This document shows positions 1 to 10,087 of a stretch of 64,000 nucleotides of DNA, piece after piece. Source of the DNA: Tieghemiomyces parasiticus (Eukaryota > Kickxellomycota > Dimargaritomycetes > Dimargaritales > Dimargaritaceae). The stretch is taken from contig JANBPT010000022.1 in assembly GCA_027575765.1 (NCBI GenBank), forward strand, positions 54,260-118,259, written 5' to 3'. The notes beneath the pieces were generated by a model that searched no databases, was not told the DNA's origin, and saw nothing but the letters and a program-made list of their open reading frames with translations. Within the stretch, counting starts at the first letter, position 1. Each line of letters begins with the position of its first letter. The position numbers and the translations under genes were made by a program.

Positions 1-2241
1 GCTCCAGCAGAAGGTCCGCTCCATATTAGCCCGCGGTTGACCGCCGACCGGGGCGACTTCGCCAGCTTCGTTGACCTGCTCCGGGTTCCACTCCATCTCC
101 TGTTAAGTCTAGTAGCCCCAGTCCTCTCCTTTCTATTTTTCCTCGGCCGCCAGGCCGTGCTCACTTTAATTGCCACGCTAGCCGGTCTGGCCTTACTGGC
201 AGGCAACGTGTGTCGATTGGTGGGGTTTCTATTGGGCGCTCCCACTACGGCGCGGGCCGCCGTTCCTCCGATGGCTATCCCCGCCACCACGACGCAGGTT
301 AGCCTGGCCTGCTCTGGACCCCCGTGCGACGTGACCATTCGGCCGCACGTTGAAGATACACCAGTTAACGGTGAACGCGGCCACGACAAACCCCCGATAC
401 ACAACCGCAGCCACAGCCGGTCATGCCATGGTAGCGTCGGTGCGAGTGACTCCATCCGCTTGGGTAGCGGTTCGGGCTCCACATCCTCCAGGTCTCGTAG
501 GCAAGTCACCATGAACCGCCGGCACCCACCACCGGTCCACCGCCGCTCAGCCTCTTGCGAGGACCTGACGGCACACAGCTCTCCTGCTCTAGCTCCAAGC
601 GAGTCTATGTACTGTGCGGAATCATTGCCGCACCCGTCCCAAGGGGATCACCTTCACCACGCTACCCCTGCCAAGTTTGTCGGGCGGCGTTTGGCCGATT
701 TGCGCAACCTCACCCTACGTCGCACCAAACCGGAATCCATTCACCACGTACACTCACACGCCAATTCGTGGTGTGCTCGCCCGGATCTGGGCCTGGCTGA
801 ACCCCACGGCACACAACAATCTCGCCACTCGGCCGAAACGTCCAATCTACCTCGTGGGCTCAATATCCAGGGGCATTTGGAGCCAGCCCAGTCTCGCGAC
901 GCCAATGCCCGTCAGAGTTCGGCTGGCCTGCTGTTCACTCCGCATGTAAGCGCTCACCCGGCGGTCCCGACGACCCTGGGTGAATCAACCTCGCAACCGC
1001 CTGTACTAGTCAAGACGGGGGCCCACGCCAGCGACATCACAAAGGTGGCCGCCGTCCCTCTTCACGTCTTGGAAACTGCCGCCAGTCCGGTATACCGCAA
1101 CGTCCAGAAGGTCAATGCTGCAGTGGCTAGTCGGATCCATCCTTTAACGGGCGAGGCGGTCCAGCCCACTACCCGGCCCAGTGCTGTTGAATCCGCCCCA
1201 GAAGTGAAGCAGCCTTCATCACAGAACTTTCCACCGTCTTCATCATCAACCTACTGGCAGAGCCCAGCGCGCGAAGTTGCCAGTAGCGGAAAGAGCGCTA
1301 GAGACAATGATGTAGGTAGCAAGGGCGTGGCGTCACACGAGGCCCACGTGTCACCGCGGCGGGCCTCCATGTCGCCCGATCGGTTAGCCCATTCAAGCAG
1401 CACACCCGACACCATCGCCGCCCGCAGCACCACGGCGGGATCCAATGGCCTCGAGTCCGATGCGGCCCAATCGCTAATGCAAGTGGTCAGTACGGACCAA
1501 GGGTTGGTCCCAGCCACCCTTGTAACCACCGCCGCCCCGATGGTCTACAAGACTGCTCCAATGGTGACTCGTCGCAGCGAGGACGAACGACGCCACAGCA
1601 CCGGTGGCAAGGACCATGTATCCCGCCGCCATCGCTTCAAACACAAACTAGCCCACATTTTCCATCCGCGCCGCTCCAAGTCTGTGGTGGATCCTAGCGG
1701 TTTGTCGGCCCCCCCGGAGCCCGCAGGGGCTCACCATCCCGCGGAGACGGCCAACAATGGTGCTCAGCTCTACCAAATCGACCCGCACACGCCCTACCAC
1801 CTCTTACCGGGCGACTCCCAGCACCCGGCAGTACTGGTGGACCCGATAGACCACGAAGCCGGTGCCGCTTTGGGACTTTATCGGGTGGGCCACGGCGAGA
1901 CGACGCTTGCATCTCCTCAACGACAGCCACGTCCCCGACATGGCCAACGAACCCAAACCTGGCACGATCGACCGCGTCACTCTCACAGCATCCGCCGCCA
2001 GCAACGCCGCCGTGAACGGCGTCGTCGGTTGATGGGTGCTGGCAGCGCGAGTAGCTCGTGTGACACTAACTGTTCTTGCCGGGATGGCAGTAGCAGCGGG
2101 GGTGGCGGCCCCACCGGTGAGGGGAGTACCCTTACCACCTCGGTAAGCGGCCTGTCGCTGCGGAGCACCATCGGATCGCGTTCAGTGGCCAGCAGTGCCG
2201 ACATGAGGATGATGGACTCGCACCGGGATACAGAGCTGTAG
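1..2241 (+). CDS. Disordered membrane protein, 5'-truncated by the window edge
   Basis: The frame is open from the first base to a TAG at 2239-2241, so the gene very probably starts upstream and only its 3' part (about 746 codons) is seen. Near the visible N-terminus lie two adjacent hydrophobic stretches (roughly bases 75-240) that look like a membrane hairpin or two transmembrane segments. The rest is low complexity, rich in Ser, His, Arg, Pro and Thr. There is a strongly basic Arg cluster around bases 1980-2035, then a small Cys/Ser/Gly-rich patch and a Ser-rich tail. No enzymatic domain is recognisable. The protein may be a membrane-anchored scaffold with a long disordered cytosolic tail, but that is inference. 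The neighbouring gene at 2445-3311 converges on it, with about 200 bp between the stops. Confidence 0.7.
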   Translation, partial: APAEGPLHISPRLTADRGDFASFVDLLRVPLHLLLSLVAPVLSFLFFLGRQAVLTLIATLAGLALLAGNVCRLVGFLLGAPTTARAAVPPMAIPATTTQVSLACSGPPCDVTIRPHVEDTPVNGERGHDKPPIHNRSHSRSCHGSVGASDSIRLGSGSGSTSSRSRRQVTMNRRHPPPVHRRSASCEDLTAHSSPALAPSESMYCAESLPHPSQGDHLHHATPAKFVGRRLADLRNLTLRRTKPESIHHVHSHANSWCARPDLGLAEPHGTQQSRHSAETSNLPRGLNIQGHLEPAQSRDANARQSSAGLLFTPHVSAHPAVPTTLGESTSQPPVLVKTGAHASDITKVAAVPLHVLETAASPVYRNVQKVNAAVASRIHPLTGEAVQPTTRPSAVESAPEVKQPSSQNFPPSSSSTYWQSPAREVASSGKSARDNDVGSKGVASHEAHVSPRRASMSPDRLAHSSSTPDTIAARSTTAGSNGLESDAAQSLMQVVSTDQGLVPATLVTTAAPMVYKTAPMVTRRSEDERRHSTGGKDHVSRRHRFKHKLAHIFHPRRSKSVVDPSGLSAPPEPAGAHHPAETANNGAQLYQIDPHTPYHLLPGDSQHPAVLVDPIDHEAGAALGLYRVGHGETTLASPQRQPRPRHGQRTQTWHDRPRHSHSIRRQQRRRERRRRLMGAGSASSSCDTNCSCRDGSSSGGGGPTGEGSTLTTSVSGLSLRSTIGSRSVASSADMRMMDSHRDTEL

Positions 2242-2444
2242 CCAAATCACCGGCCGTTGACACTTTATATTTGTTTAATTTTGTAAATTATGTAGACTTG
2301 GCTTCTGATCTTTTGTGCTGAAGGCGGCCGACTTTTTCATGCACGTTAGCGTAAACTACCGGACTTTAATATTAAAGGTAATGCATATAGTGGAAGGTCG
2401 AGTGGAGTAGGCCAGGATACGAAAGTGCACCGGGTGCATTGTCT

Positions 2445-3311
2445 TTAGGACTCCAGCCGACGCCTCCGCGGATTCAACAGGATACCCCGAAGGGAACGCA
2501 GTTCCGATCGGACCAGGACGGTGGTGTCGGTCGGATCGGTGTAACCGCCGCCGGGGGTGTATCCGGCGTACGCGTAGGTGGAAGCGTAGGCCGATCCGGG
2601 GTCGGTGCTCCGCGCCGCCGCGTAGGAAACGTCAGCCCTGACTTGTGAGACCTTACGCTTGAAAATGATCAATGCATAGTCCTCCGGAGGCTGATCCGCT
2701 AATGATTTGGTTTGCAACGTCGCAACGAGATTGGTGCCTTGGGCGACGAGGCGCACGACAGCAGCGGCCAGGGCTGTCGGGAAATTGGTCGCTATTGGTG
2801 AGGGTGCCTGACCGGCGGGTGGATGGGTAGCCGTCGGTGAGGTCGTGGTTTGGTGGTCCTGCGTAAACGCGGCCAGAAACTTGGGGGCGGCGGTCTGGGC
2901 CTCGGCCTTGGTCGGCAGCGGCTCGGTAGAGGGAATGCGTGCGTGCGGCGGATGAGGGGCGTCGATGCCACATGTGCATGTGCCTTTTACTCCTTCGCTC
3001 GTCGGCACCAGCTCGACAGTTCCCTCGGACATGTGCCGCCGGTGGTCCGCCAAGAGCTGCCGTCGGTCGGCTAGGGTACGCACCCGGGTGGCGCGCAGCT
3101 CTCGAAAGTATACGAGCTGGGCCCGGAGGCGCTCGTATACCGAGATACCGCCGATGGTCAGGCTGACCAGGACAAGCCATACGGCAAACGCTCGGCGGTA
3201 GGTAGTGTGGCGCAGGACGGCATCCAAGGTCCGGTCGGGCACACCACGCCCCCAGCGTAGCGCCAGGAGGAGGTAAAATTTGGCCGTTTGGGCCAGGGCC
3301 GATGTGGACAT
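2445..3311 (-). CDS. Small single-pass membrane protein with a Pex14-like C-terminal motif
   Basis: An intronless frame of 288 aa. The first ATG follows a 5' region that opens onto the shared promoter region 3312-4677. One clear transmembrane segment lies at about residues 43-61. An Arg/Leu/Glu-rich helix likely to form a coiled coil follows at about 62-95, then a Thr/Pro/Ala-rich linker. Near the C-terminus the segment RSELRSLRGILLNPRR closely resembles the E-L-x-S-L-K-G-L-L-L-x-R-R motif that follows the coiled coil in peroxisomal docking protein Pex14. The order membrane segment, coiled coil, motif is that of Pex14, but the N-terminal Pex5-binding domain is absent. It may be a Pex14/Pex17-type peroxin fragment or paralogue, or the match may be chance. 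The existence of the gene is more certain than its function. Confidence 0.55.
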   Translation of the reverse strand: MSTSALAQTAKFYLLLALRWGRGVPDRTLDAVLRHTTYRRAFAVWLVLVSLTIGGISVYERLRAQLVYFRELRATRVRTLADRRQLLADHRRHMSEGTVELVPTSEGVKGTCTCGIDAPHPPHARIPSTEPLPTKAEAQTAAPKFLAAFTQDHQTTTSPTATHPPAGQAPSPIATNFPTALAAAVVRLVAQGTNLVATLQTKSLADQPPEDYALIIFKRKVSQVRADVSYAAARSTDPGSAYASTYAYAGYTPGGGYTDPTDTTVLVRSELRSLRGILLNPRRRRLES

Positions 3312-4677
3312 GGTGCGAAGGGCCTATGGTGATGGGCGGGCGTGGCAGAGCGAGGCTACGAGGAGGAGGGAACTGGACCGCGTAGCCGCGGCGATGTGAA
3401 GAGACTTAAGCAGGCGCTGCAAGGGTGCAGGATGGGCAATGTCAGCGCGGCAGGTAAGGTGGATAAGGAGTGGCCGGCTTCAAGAGCTTCACCATGGTGT
3501 GTCTAGGGGGGAGAGGTATACGGAGGGGCTGTCGACGAAACCTGGGAAGCGTGGGGGAGACCTCAGCTGGCAGGTGACAGATGTGACTTTCAACCGTCGC
3601 TGCAGATGGGATAAGAGGGCCCGCCTGGGGGAATGAAACCTGGCTTTTTAAAAAGGTCGGATATGCACACACCTACTAGGTCCAGTTACCGTGGCGGTTG
3701 CTATTGCCAGGCGTCAACCTAGATGCATGGCCCACCCACTCATTCCAGCAGGTAGTCGAGCTGTGGGTAGCCAGGGGCACGACATCATGTAAGCGCAGGA
3801 GTTGACTGGCCTCTCTAGTTGCTGCAGCCCATATGGGTCTGGCATGCGGTAGCCTGCCGCGGCGTGGTGGGGCTAGCAGCTTCTCCCTCCCCACTTCAGC
3901 CTCTACCACGCCGAACCTAACTGGGCGCTTGTCATCGCGCTGGTTGGGTTAGAGCTGTCGGCACCCGCCTTCGCAGCCCTGCGTCGTGCATCCGGCAGAC
4001 CGTATGTGGGGAGTAGAAGGCAGCCGCCGCTGGGGAGTCTGCGGAACAGCTGGGCATGCATGGTCTGGCCCCGCGCGGCCATGCAACTATACCGCCAAGG
4101 CCGCGAGGGCGTACGCCTGGGCCATAAGTCGTGGCCCAAGCGACAGGCAGCCCAGCGGCTGACCGATCTCCGCGCTGCACCTGACGTCGATTTCCTGATG
4201 GTTTCCACGCCCAGTATCTCCGGCCCCACAGTGTCCCACCCCGCCGCGCAGTGGACTGTACACCCGGGGCCATTCGCACTACACTTCGCCCCGCCTCCAC
4301 CTCCCCACTCTATATCCCCAACTGTTTGGCGGATCGTTACACCCTTCACGTAGCCACGGTGGCTCGACGCGCCCGGTGCCCCCCGGCCACACCTACCTCA
4401 CGCGCCTCACCCCCGTCCCCTTACTCCGCCTGACTGCCCGGCCTCGACTTATTTCTCCTTCCCTCAGTTTTCTTTGCCGAGCAATCTCTTCCCGCATCGG
4501 TTTCCCCTCTTCGCTTGTCGCTCATACCCACCAGCCTGCGCTGCCCCTAGCCACCGCCGTCTTCGCTACTGCCCGAGTTCCAAGCACCCACTGCCCCACC
4601 TGCCACTTAGCACGCCGTGTAGGTCCTAGCAGCCCCTGCAACTCCGCCCGTATCTACTGCCACCCTCCTCGCGCGCC
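3312..4677. other. Divergent intergenic region with pyrimidine-rich leader
   Basis: About 1.4 kb separates the minus-strand gene ending at 3311 from the PB1-domain gene starting at 4678. Short open frames exist on both strands (for example around 3900-4350), but none resembles a known protein or has a convincing start. From about 4360 to 4677 the plus strand is strongly C/T-rich, as is typical of a fungal promoter and 5' leader just before a start codon. No RNA gene or repeat was recognised. Confidence 0.5.
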
Positions 4678-7645
4678 ATGAATCGCCGCTCCGCCGACAA
4701 CTCGTCGGCCCGCCCAGAACCTGTCCAGGTGAAATGTAAGTCCGACGCGTCGTATGACTTGAGCGCTTATTGGTCGAGTCTGCCCCTTACCAACCTTAAA
4801 GCCCGAAGGGCGAGGGGTCAAATAGCTCTCTCCAGCCGGGTACGGCCCTCGGCTCGAGAAGTACACTTAGCTACCAGGAAGCCAGGCTGACCCTTTATCA
4901 CTCATACCCTGCCTAAATTCCACCAGGTCGATGCGGTGGTGATATCCGGCGCTTCGCCTACAATCCCGAGAAGAAGTACGACGGCCTCGTGCGGTTGCTC
5001 TTCCGCGAATTCCAGTCCAAATTGTCGCCCACCGCCGAGCACCTTAAGCTCCGCTACACGGACGACGGTATGTGATTTAGGCCATCATTCGCATGGCAAA
5101 CTTTTTATAATAGCACTGGAGGGAGTTTGACCGTAGCGAAGCAGGCTTGAGATTGCGGTACAGCCCCAGTCATCACCCATTTTAACTGCAAGCAGAAACC
5201 TAATTCGTCTCGGCCGCCTTACCCCCCCTCCCCCAAATTAACCAATCTCTAGAGGGCGACTTGGTCTGCCTTGACACCGACGCCGACCTACAGCGCGCCC
5301 TCGCTCTGAGCCCGACCTACCTAAAACTTCGGATCTACGACACGCTGCGTATCCCGCCCCCGGACGACAACGCGGATCCCTACGACCAGGTAGTACACCA
5401 CGCCCGTCAGATGACAGCCGGCAGCGAAGCCGTTGGCGCCCTACGCAGCTACCTGGCCTTTGTGATGCGACGCTTCGAGCTTATCCTGAACGAACTGCCT
5501 CCAACCCGCGATGTCGCCCAACAAGCGCAACCGACCGGTACTGGCGGCATCAGCCTGAGAGACGATGCTACTAATGCTCGCCAGGGCGCCTCTGCCCGCG
5601 CCCCAACGGGACCCTCGCGCCGTCCGCACCAAATGCCTGACGTTGGTGAGCTATTTGACACCCCAGCCCATAGCCGCCGTGAAACAGGTACCGGCGCTAC
5701 TTACGCCGCCAGTGGCTTGCCCTATCAGTCGCAGCAGCAGCAACACCTTCCACCGTTGCCCCCACCGCCGCCCGCACGCCCCCAGGCCGGAAAATCGTCG
5801 CAGGTCCACCCCCAGTCTCAGCCGCCGCAGCATCAGGGCTATCAGGCGCAGACCCAGACCTACCAGCCTCAGGCCCAATTGTCACCACCCCCGCCGCCCA
5901 CGCGTCATACAGCCGGGAAGTCGTCGCAGGCTCCAGCCCAGACCTACCTGACCTCTGCCCAACAGACGGCCTTCCAGCCTCAGGCCCAGCCGTCACCTCC
6001 CATGGCGGAACCCGCTTACGGGCGTGCTTCCGCCCGCCCGTCGCACGCGGCGGTCGCCACTAAACCGCCGGTCTATCAAGAGGAGCCTTCCTACCTCGAA
6101 CAGTCCACAGTTGATCCGCTGCATGCACGCGACAGCGAATCCATGGCGGACCTTCGCATCCCTGAGGGCCACTACGAGTCGGCATCCCAGCAGCCGCCAC
6201 AGGAGCGGCCCACCCAGCAGCGCCATCAGCGTCAGACTTCCACCTCCCCAGAGGCCCAGCGTGGTTACGACCAATCCGAGGTTACCACCACCTACCATTC
6301 CTATAACCCGACGGGCCTGACTTCGCCCATTTACCAGCCGGATGGCGGAGCGCAGGCCAGTACCTCGCCATCACCTCCCGCTCCCGTCCCGGTTCCCGGG
6401 GAGACCAAGGCGCAGCAGGCCCCGGGGGGCTACCCGACCATGGACTCCCGCTTTACCACCTTCAACGCAAAGGAGACCCGCCTCGAAGACAACCGCAAGA
6501 GTCGTACCTCGGTCGACTTCAACGGTTCGCAGCCGTCGGGGCCTTCCGGCGAACCATCTAAGCAACGCCGCACCTCGGGAAGTCACGTCGACTCGCACCA
6601 GCAATCCAGCACCTCCGTTTCGGGAGGCTACGGTGAGCAGACCTCGCCACGGAATAAGCCCTACGGCGGCACCGGTTACCACCCGGCGGCCTATCCTAAC
6701 CGCGTGGAGCCTGTCGAGGACTCCCGCGGGGCAGGTCAACGTCATTCCACGGGTATGACCTACGGCTCCGCCTTCACCGCCACCTCGTCTGACTACGTTC
6801 CAGGCGCGCGGGCGGGCTCCACCAGTCCCCGGGGGCGCCCACGCACTCAGGTCGCCGAACCCCCGGGTGCCGCCCGCAAGAAGACGCCCAAGGAACCCCC
6901 GCCGGTGCCCAACCGGCCCGGCACAATTGCAGGATCCGCTAATCGCCACACCGTTCCGCCTAAGGACGCCACTAAGGGTACTAAGATCAAGCAACAGCAG
7001 TCCCAGCCCCAGCCACAGCAGCCAACCAATATGCGGCCCTCTCGAACCTCGGATGGCAGCGGCGACCACACTTCCGCCGGCAACAATTTTCAGAACCCCT
7101 CTGGTTATCCTTCAGCCGAAACCCATCCCGATCCCACCCGCCCTGTGGGTGCTACGGGCCAGCCCACCACCATGAATGGCAGCGGTAGCCGGTATCAACC
7201 GCCACCCCCACCCCCACCGCCGCACGGCGGGCACAGCACGTCGACTACCCCAGGCGTCGGCCAGCTCGGCTCACAGCCCACCGGCGCTGCCGCGTCCTCC
7301 CGGCCGGAATCCCATTCGCACTCACAACAACAGCAGCAGCAGCAATCGTCGGCAGCGACGGCGGGGCGTGGTCAGTATCAGCAACCGCCGCCCCCGCCGC
7401 CCCCCATGGGTCGCCGTAGTAGCAGCGGAATGGTAGCCGCTGATTTGTCGGCGACAGCCACCATGGGCGGTAGTGGTCTACCGCCCCAGATGATGCCGCC
7501 ACCCCAACACCCGTCGTACGCCCCGCATGGAGTTCCTCAGCCGCCCCCGCCTTTTGGTGCGCCCGTCCCCAGCTTCCACCAGTCCCCCGGTGGTAGCTAT
7601 TTTTACCCGCAGCAGGGGCCCTATGGCACCGGATACGGGTACTAA
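4678..7645 (+). CDS. PB1-domain protein with Pro/Gln-rich tail, TFG-like
   Basis: Three exons: 4678-4735, 4927-5067 and 5253-7645 (863 aa). The first donor is GTAAGT and the second GTATGT; both acceptors are AG and the frame closes exactly. Joining the exons gives a PB1 domain at about residues 16-100: a beta strand with VKC, then GDIRRF, then an OPCA-type acidic motif (YTDDEGD ... DTDADL, about residues 63-78). A helical stretch at about 110-155 could be a short coiled coil. The remaining 700 residues are disordered, rich in Gln, Pro, Ser, Thr, Gly and Tyr, with polyproline and polyglutamine runs. A PB1 domain, short helix and P/Q-rich tail is the architecture of TFG, which organises COPII export sites. 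That role here is inference from architecture. The PB1 call is strong; the paralogue assignment is moderate. Confidence 0.85.
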
Positions 7646-8836
7646 TACTGGACTGAGCGCGGCCACTTTATCTTCATTACGCTCGTAAAAGGCTGACCAA
7701 CCTCATTACCATGTTTATTTATTTCCTTAAAAGTTCTTTGCATCCAGTCGTTGCTCGATACTTTCGAACTTTGAAATCGTGTTCAAATCTGTAGGATTAC
7801 TCTTTCAGTACATTTTTTTCGCCCTATGATTAAACCTTAACACAATTGACCTCCTAGCTGTTGTTTTTTCTTGTCAAGCTGGTATGGTGATTCTGCAGGC
7901 AGTTAGATCCATGTCGGAGGTATGCTTACGTATCATAGAGCCCATCCCGTGCTGGGCGAGTGACATATAAGCCAACAACGTCAATAGATAATGCAACTTG
8001 ACGGCACTAAAGGGGGGGGGTTATTTATCATGTGGCGTAATTACGATCGGCCACGATGGCTTTTGGCTTAATGTGGGTTATTGCGACTGCGCCCAGTCTT
8101 CTCAGGCCAATTTGCGTTGTCATTGGGCGAGGGAACGCCAGAGCTGTGTACGCCGTAATCTAGAAACTAAAATTGCAGGATACCCTAACGTTGTGGCGTT
8201 CCTCCTCCTCCTCCCCCTCGCCGTTGTTGGATCCCTCCAGTTACTGAGAAGTGACGGAATTCGTCCTGGAGCCCTATCGTTCCTAGCGTTCTCCACATGT
8301 GGCGGAGGATGAGGGATCTTCGGCGTCAGGACCTTCTCCCGTCCCTTTGCCATACAGTTCGCTAAGGTATTAGCTCCCTGGATATACCCTACCAATTGGA
8401 CACAGTTCCCTACGCCCACCCGTACAGGACAACATGATAAGGTTCCGAGGGCGCAGTGGCCTGTCCAGTAACCTAATCCCCTCCCCCTTCGACTATGACA
8501 TGGCATGTATTCGCCCCGCCCTCCAAGGCACACATGTCCTGGGCCTAGCCCCTTTCCCTCGAAGAGAGGTGCATTTGTGGGAGGGAGTGCAGCAGGGATG
8601 ATGCATCCCGATGCCCCCTCCAGCAATCTATAAAAGGACGAGGGATCTCCAGCCAGACTATAACCCATATCTTATTGACTTGACTTACTTTTAACTCCAC
8701 AGTCCTATTATTTGTTCCCGAATATCGCTATTATTCCCCTTGATTTCATCTATTTATTCGTACCTTGCTTTTCCCTCTCCCATTCGAAGTATTATTTGTG
8801 TACCTAGAATTTCCCCTCCCCACCCACTCTCGCATA
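7646..8836. other. Intergenic region upstream of the barrel gene
   Basis: About 1.2 kb. The first part is AT-rich and probably holds the 3' UTR of the PB1 gene. The last part holds a TATA box (8629-8636) and a C/T-rich leader of the barrel gene. A possible 5' UTR intron acceptor lies near 8700. The 182-codon minus-strand open frame at 8120-8668 has no recognisable domain and overlaps this promoter, so it was not called. Confidence 0.45.
8629..8636 (+). promoter_or_regulatory. TATA box of the first barrel gene
   Basis: TATAAAAG, an exact TATA consensus, lies about 200 bp upstream of the ATG at 8837 on the same strand. The distance leaves room for a 5' leader of roughly 170 nt. Confidence 0.55.
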
Positions 8837-9337
8837 ATGGTGTCCTTTAGCAACTCCCTTCTTTTCCTCGGGGCCGGTGCCGCCACTATCGTCATTAACG
8901 CCGGTACCGCCGCTGCCTCCCCTGGACCTAACATGAAGCCACCGTCGCCGCCCTCCTACCGGCGGTCCGCCCAACCCGTCCACCAGCGCTCCCCGCAAGA
9001 CTCCTCCTCGAGCGACATGGGCGAAGAGTTCACCGGTGACGGGACCTACTACAGTCCCTCGGTCGGGACGGGAGCCTGCGGTTGGGACAACACCGACGAG
9101 GAATTCGTCGCCGCCCTGAACGCCGATCAATTCGGCAGTCCGGCTAACCCGAACGCCAGTCCGTTTTGTGGTCGCAATATCACCGTAACGGGTCCTAAGG
9201 GTTCGGTCAATGCCACCATCGTCGATAAGTGCCCCGTGTGCCACCAGGGCGATATCGATTTGAGTCCCACCGCGTTCGACCAGATTGCCGACCAGGCTGA
9301 GGGGCGGGTCCCCATTAGCTGGACCTTTTTAGACTAA
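8837..9337 (+). CDS. Secreted RlpA-like double-psi beta-barrel protein (short form)
   Basis: 166 aa from the ATG at 8837, chosen because it puts a hydrophobic signal peptide (about residues 1-27) at the N-terminus. A Pro/Ser-rich spacer to about residue 63 follows, then one double-psi beta-barrel domain of the RlpA/barwin/expansin type at about residues 64-166. The domain shows the opening F-x-GDGTYY motif, paired cysteines at 81, 111, 132 and 135, the DKCPVC segment, GDIDLSP at 138-144 and a closing SWTF. In fungi such proteins are secreted, often bind wall polysaccharide or act at host or wall surfaces, and usually lack the second expansin domain, as here. A catalytic role cannot be read from the sequence. 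It faces a longer paralogue at 10088-11233, tail to tail. Confidence 0.88.
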   Translation: MVSFSNSLLFLGAGAATIVINAGTAAASPGPNMKPPSPPSYRRSAQPVHQRSPQDSSSSDMGEEFTGDGTYYSPSVGTGACGWDNTDEEFVAALNADQFGSPANPNASPFCGRNITVTGPKGSVNATIVDKCPVCHQGDIDLSPTAFDQIADQAEGRVPISWTFLD

Positions 9338-10087
9338 GCCCCCGCCCCTTCCCACCTCCCCATATAACTGCGATTGGAAAGGTGGCCCGGTAAATTCGCC
9401 TCGAAATTTTGTAGACTATAGACCAACCTCTTCGTTACCACTTAAGCTCTACCTAGTATTCGCTAGTATTAATCACTTATAGTATCCCTTATGATTTAGT
9501 CATTCGGTTTCTACGCAGTAAAGCTATACTTTTAATTTATTACGACGTCGTTATTTTGGGATTTGTTGACTGTTATTCAGCCTTATTTTTTGCATGAGGG
9601 ATACCATGGTAAAATATCAATTTACAAAGATCGTAGGGTAAAAAATATACATACATCATGTGATACACGGCGACTATTTAGCAGATAAGTGCCATAATGG
9701 GCTCGGGTGCATATGGGGTTTGGGAGATTTTATTGGACAGTCTACATTGTCACGAGTAAGAAGGAATGGTGAAAGAAAGGCTCTCAAAAGAGGAGCACTT
9801 ACTGATTCTTAAGCCACACTCGTTCCACCGGAAGAAAGAACCTGATCCCGAGAGGTAGAGGGGCTTTGTACGTTGTAGGTCATGATGAATCGTCGTTGTA
9901 CATGAAAGATCATTTGCTTTGCCCACAAAAAAAAATCTCATACGGGAGGATAGCGCTGTAGAGAAAAAACAAAAAGGGGATGAGGGGGGGAATGATTGGC
10001 AGGTGGGGAAACTGCACATAGTGCGCTATGCCGTCTAGTTCTCTTGCGACTACAATTCCGTGGGTGACAAAGGATAAGGCGCGAAAC
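9338..10087. other. Shared 3' region between two convergent barrel genes
   Basis: About 750 bp between the stop codons of the two convergent barrel genes. It is AT-rich, with several TATTTA and AATAAA-like stretches suitable for 3' processing on both strands. No coding signal of its own was seen. Confidence 0.5.

Noticed and set aside
3903..4353. Overlapping plus and minus frames of 115-148 codons
   Set aside because: Both lie in the divergent promoter region, have biased composition and resemble no family.
8120..8668. 182-codon minus-strand open frame upstream of the barrel gene
   Set aside because: It overlaps the TATA box and leader of the gene at 8837 and shows no domain, signal or codon pattern of a real protein.
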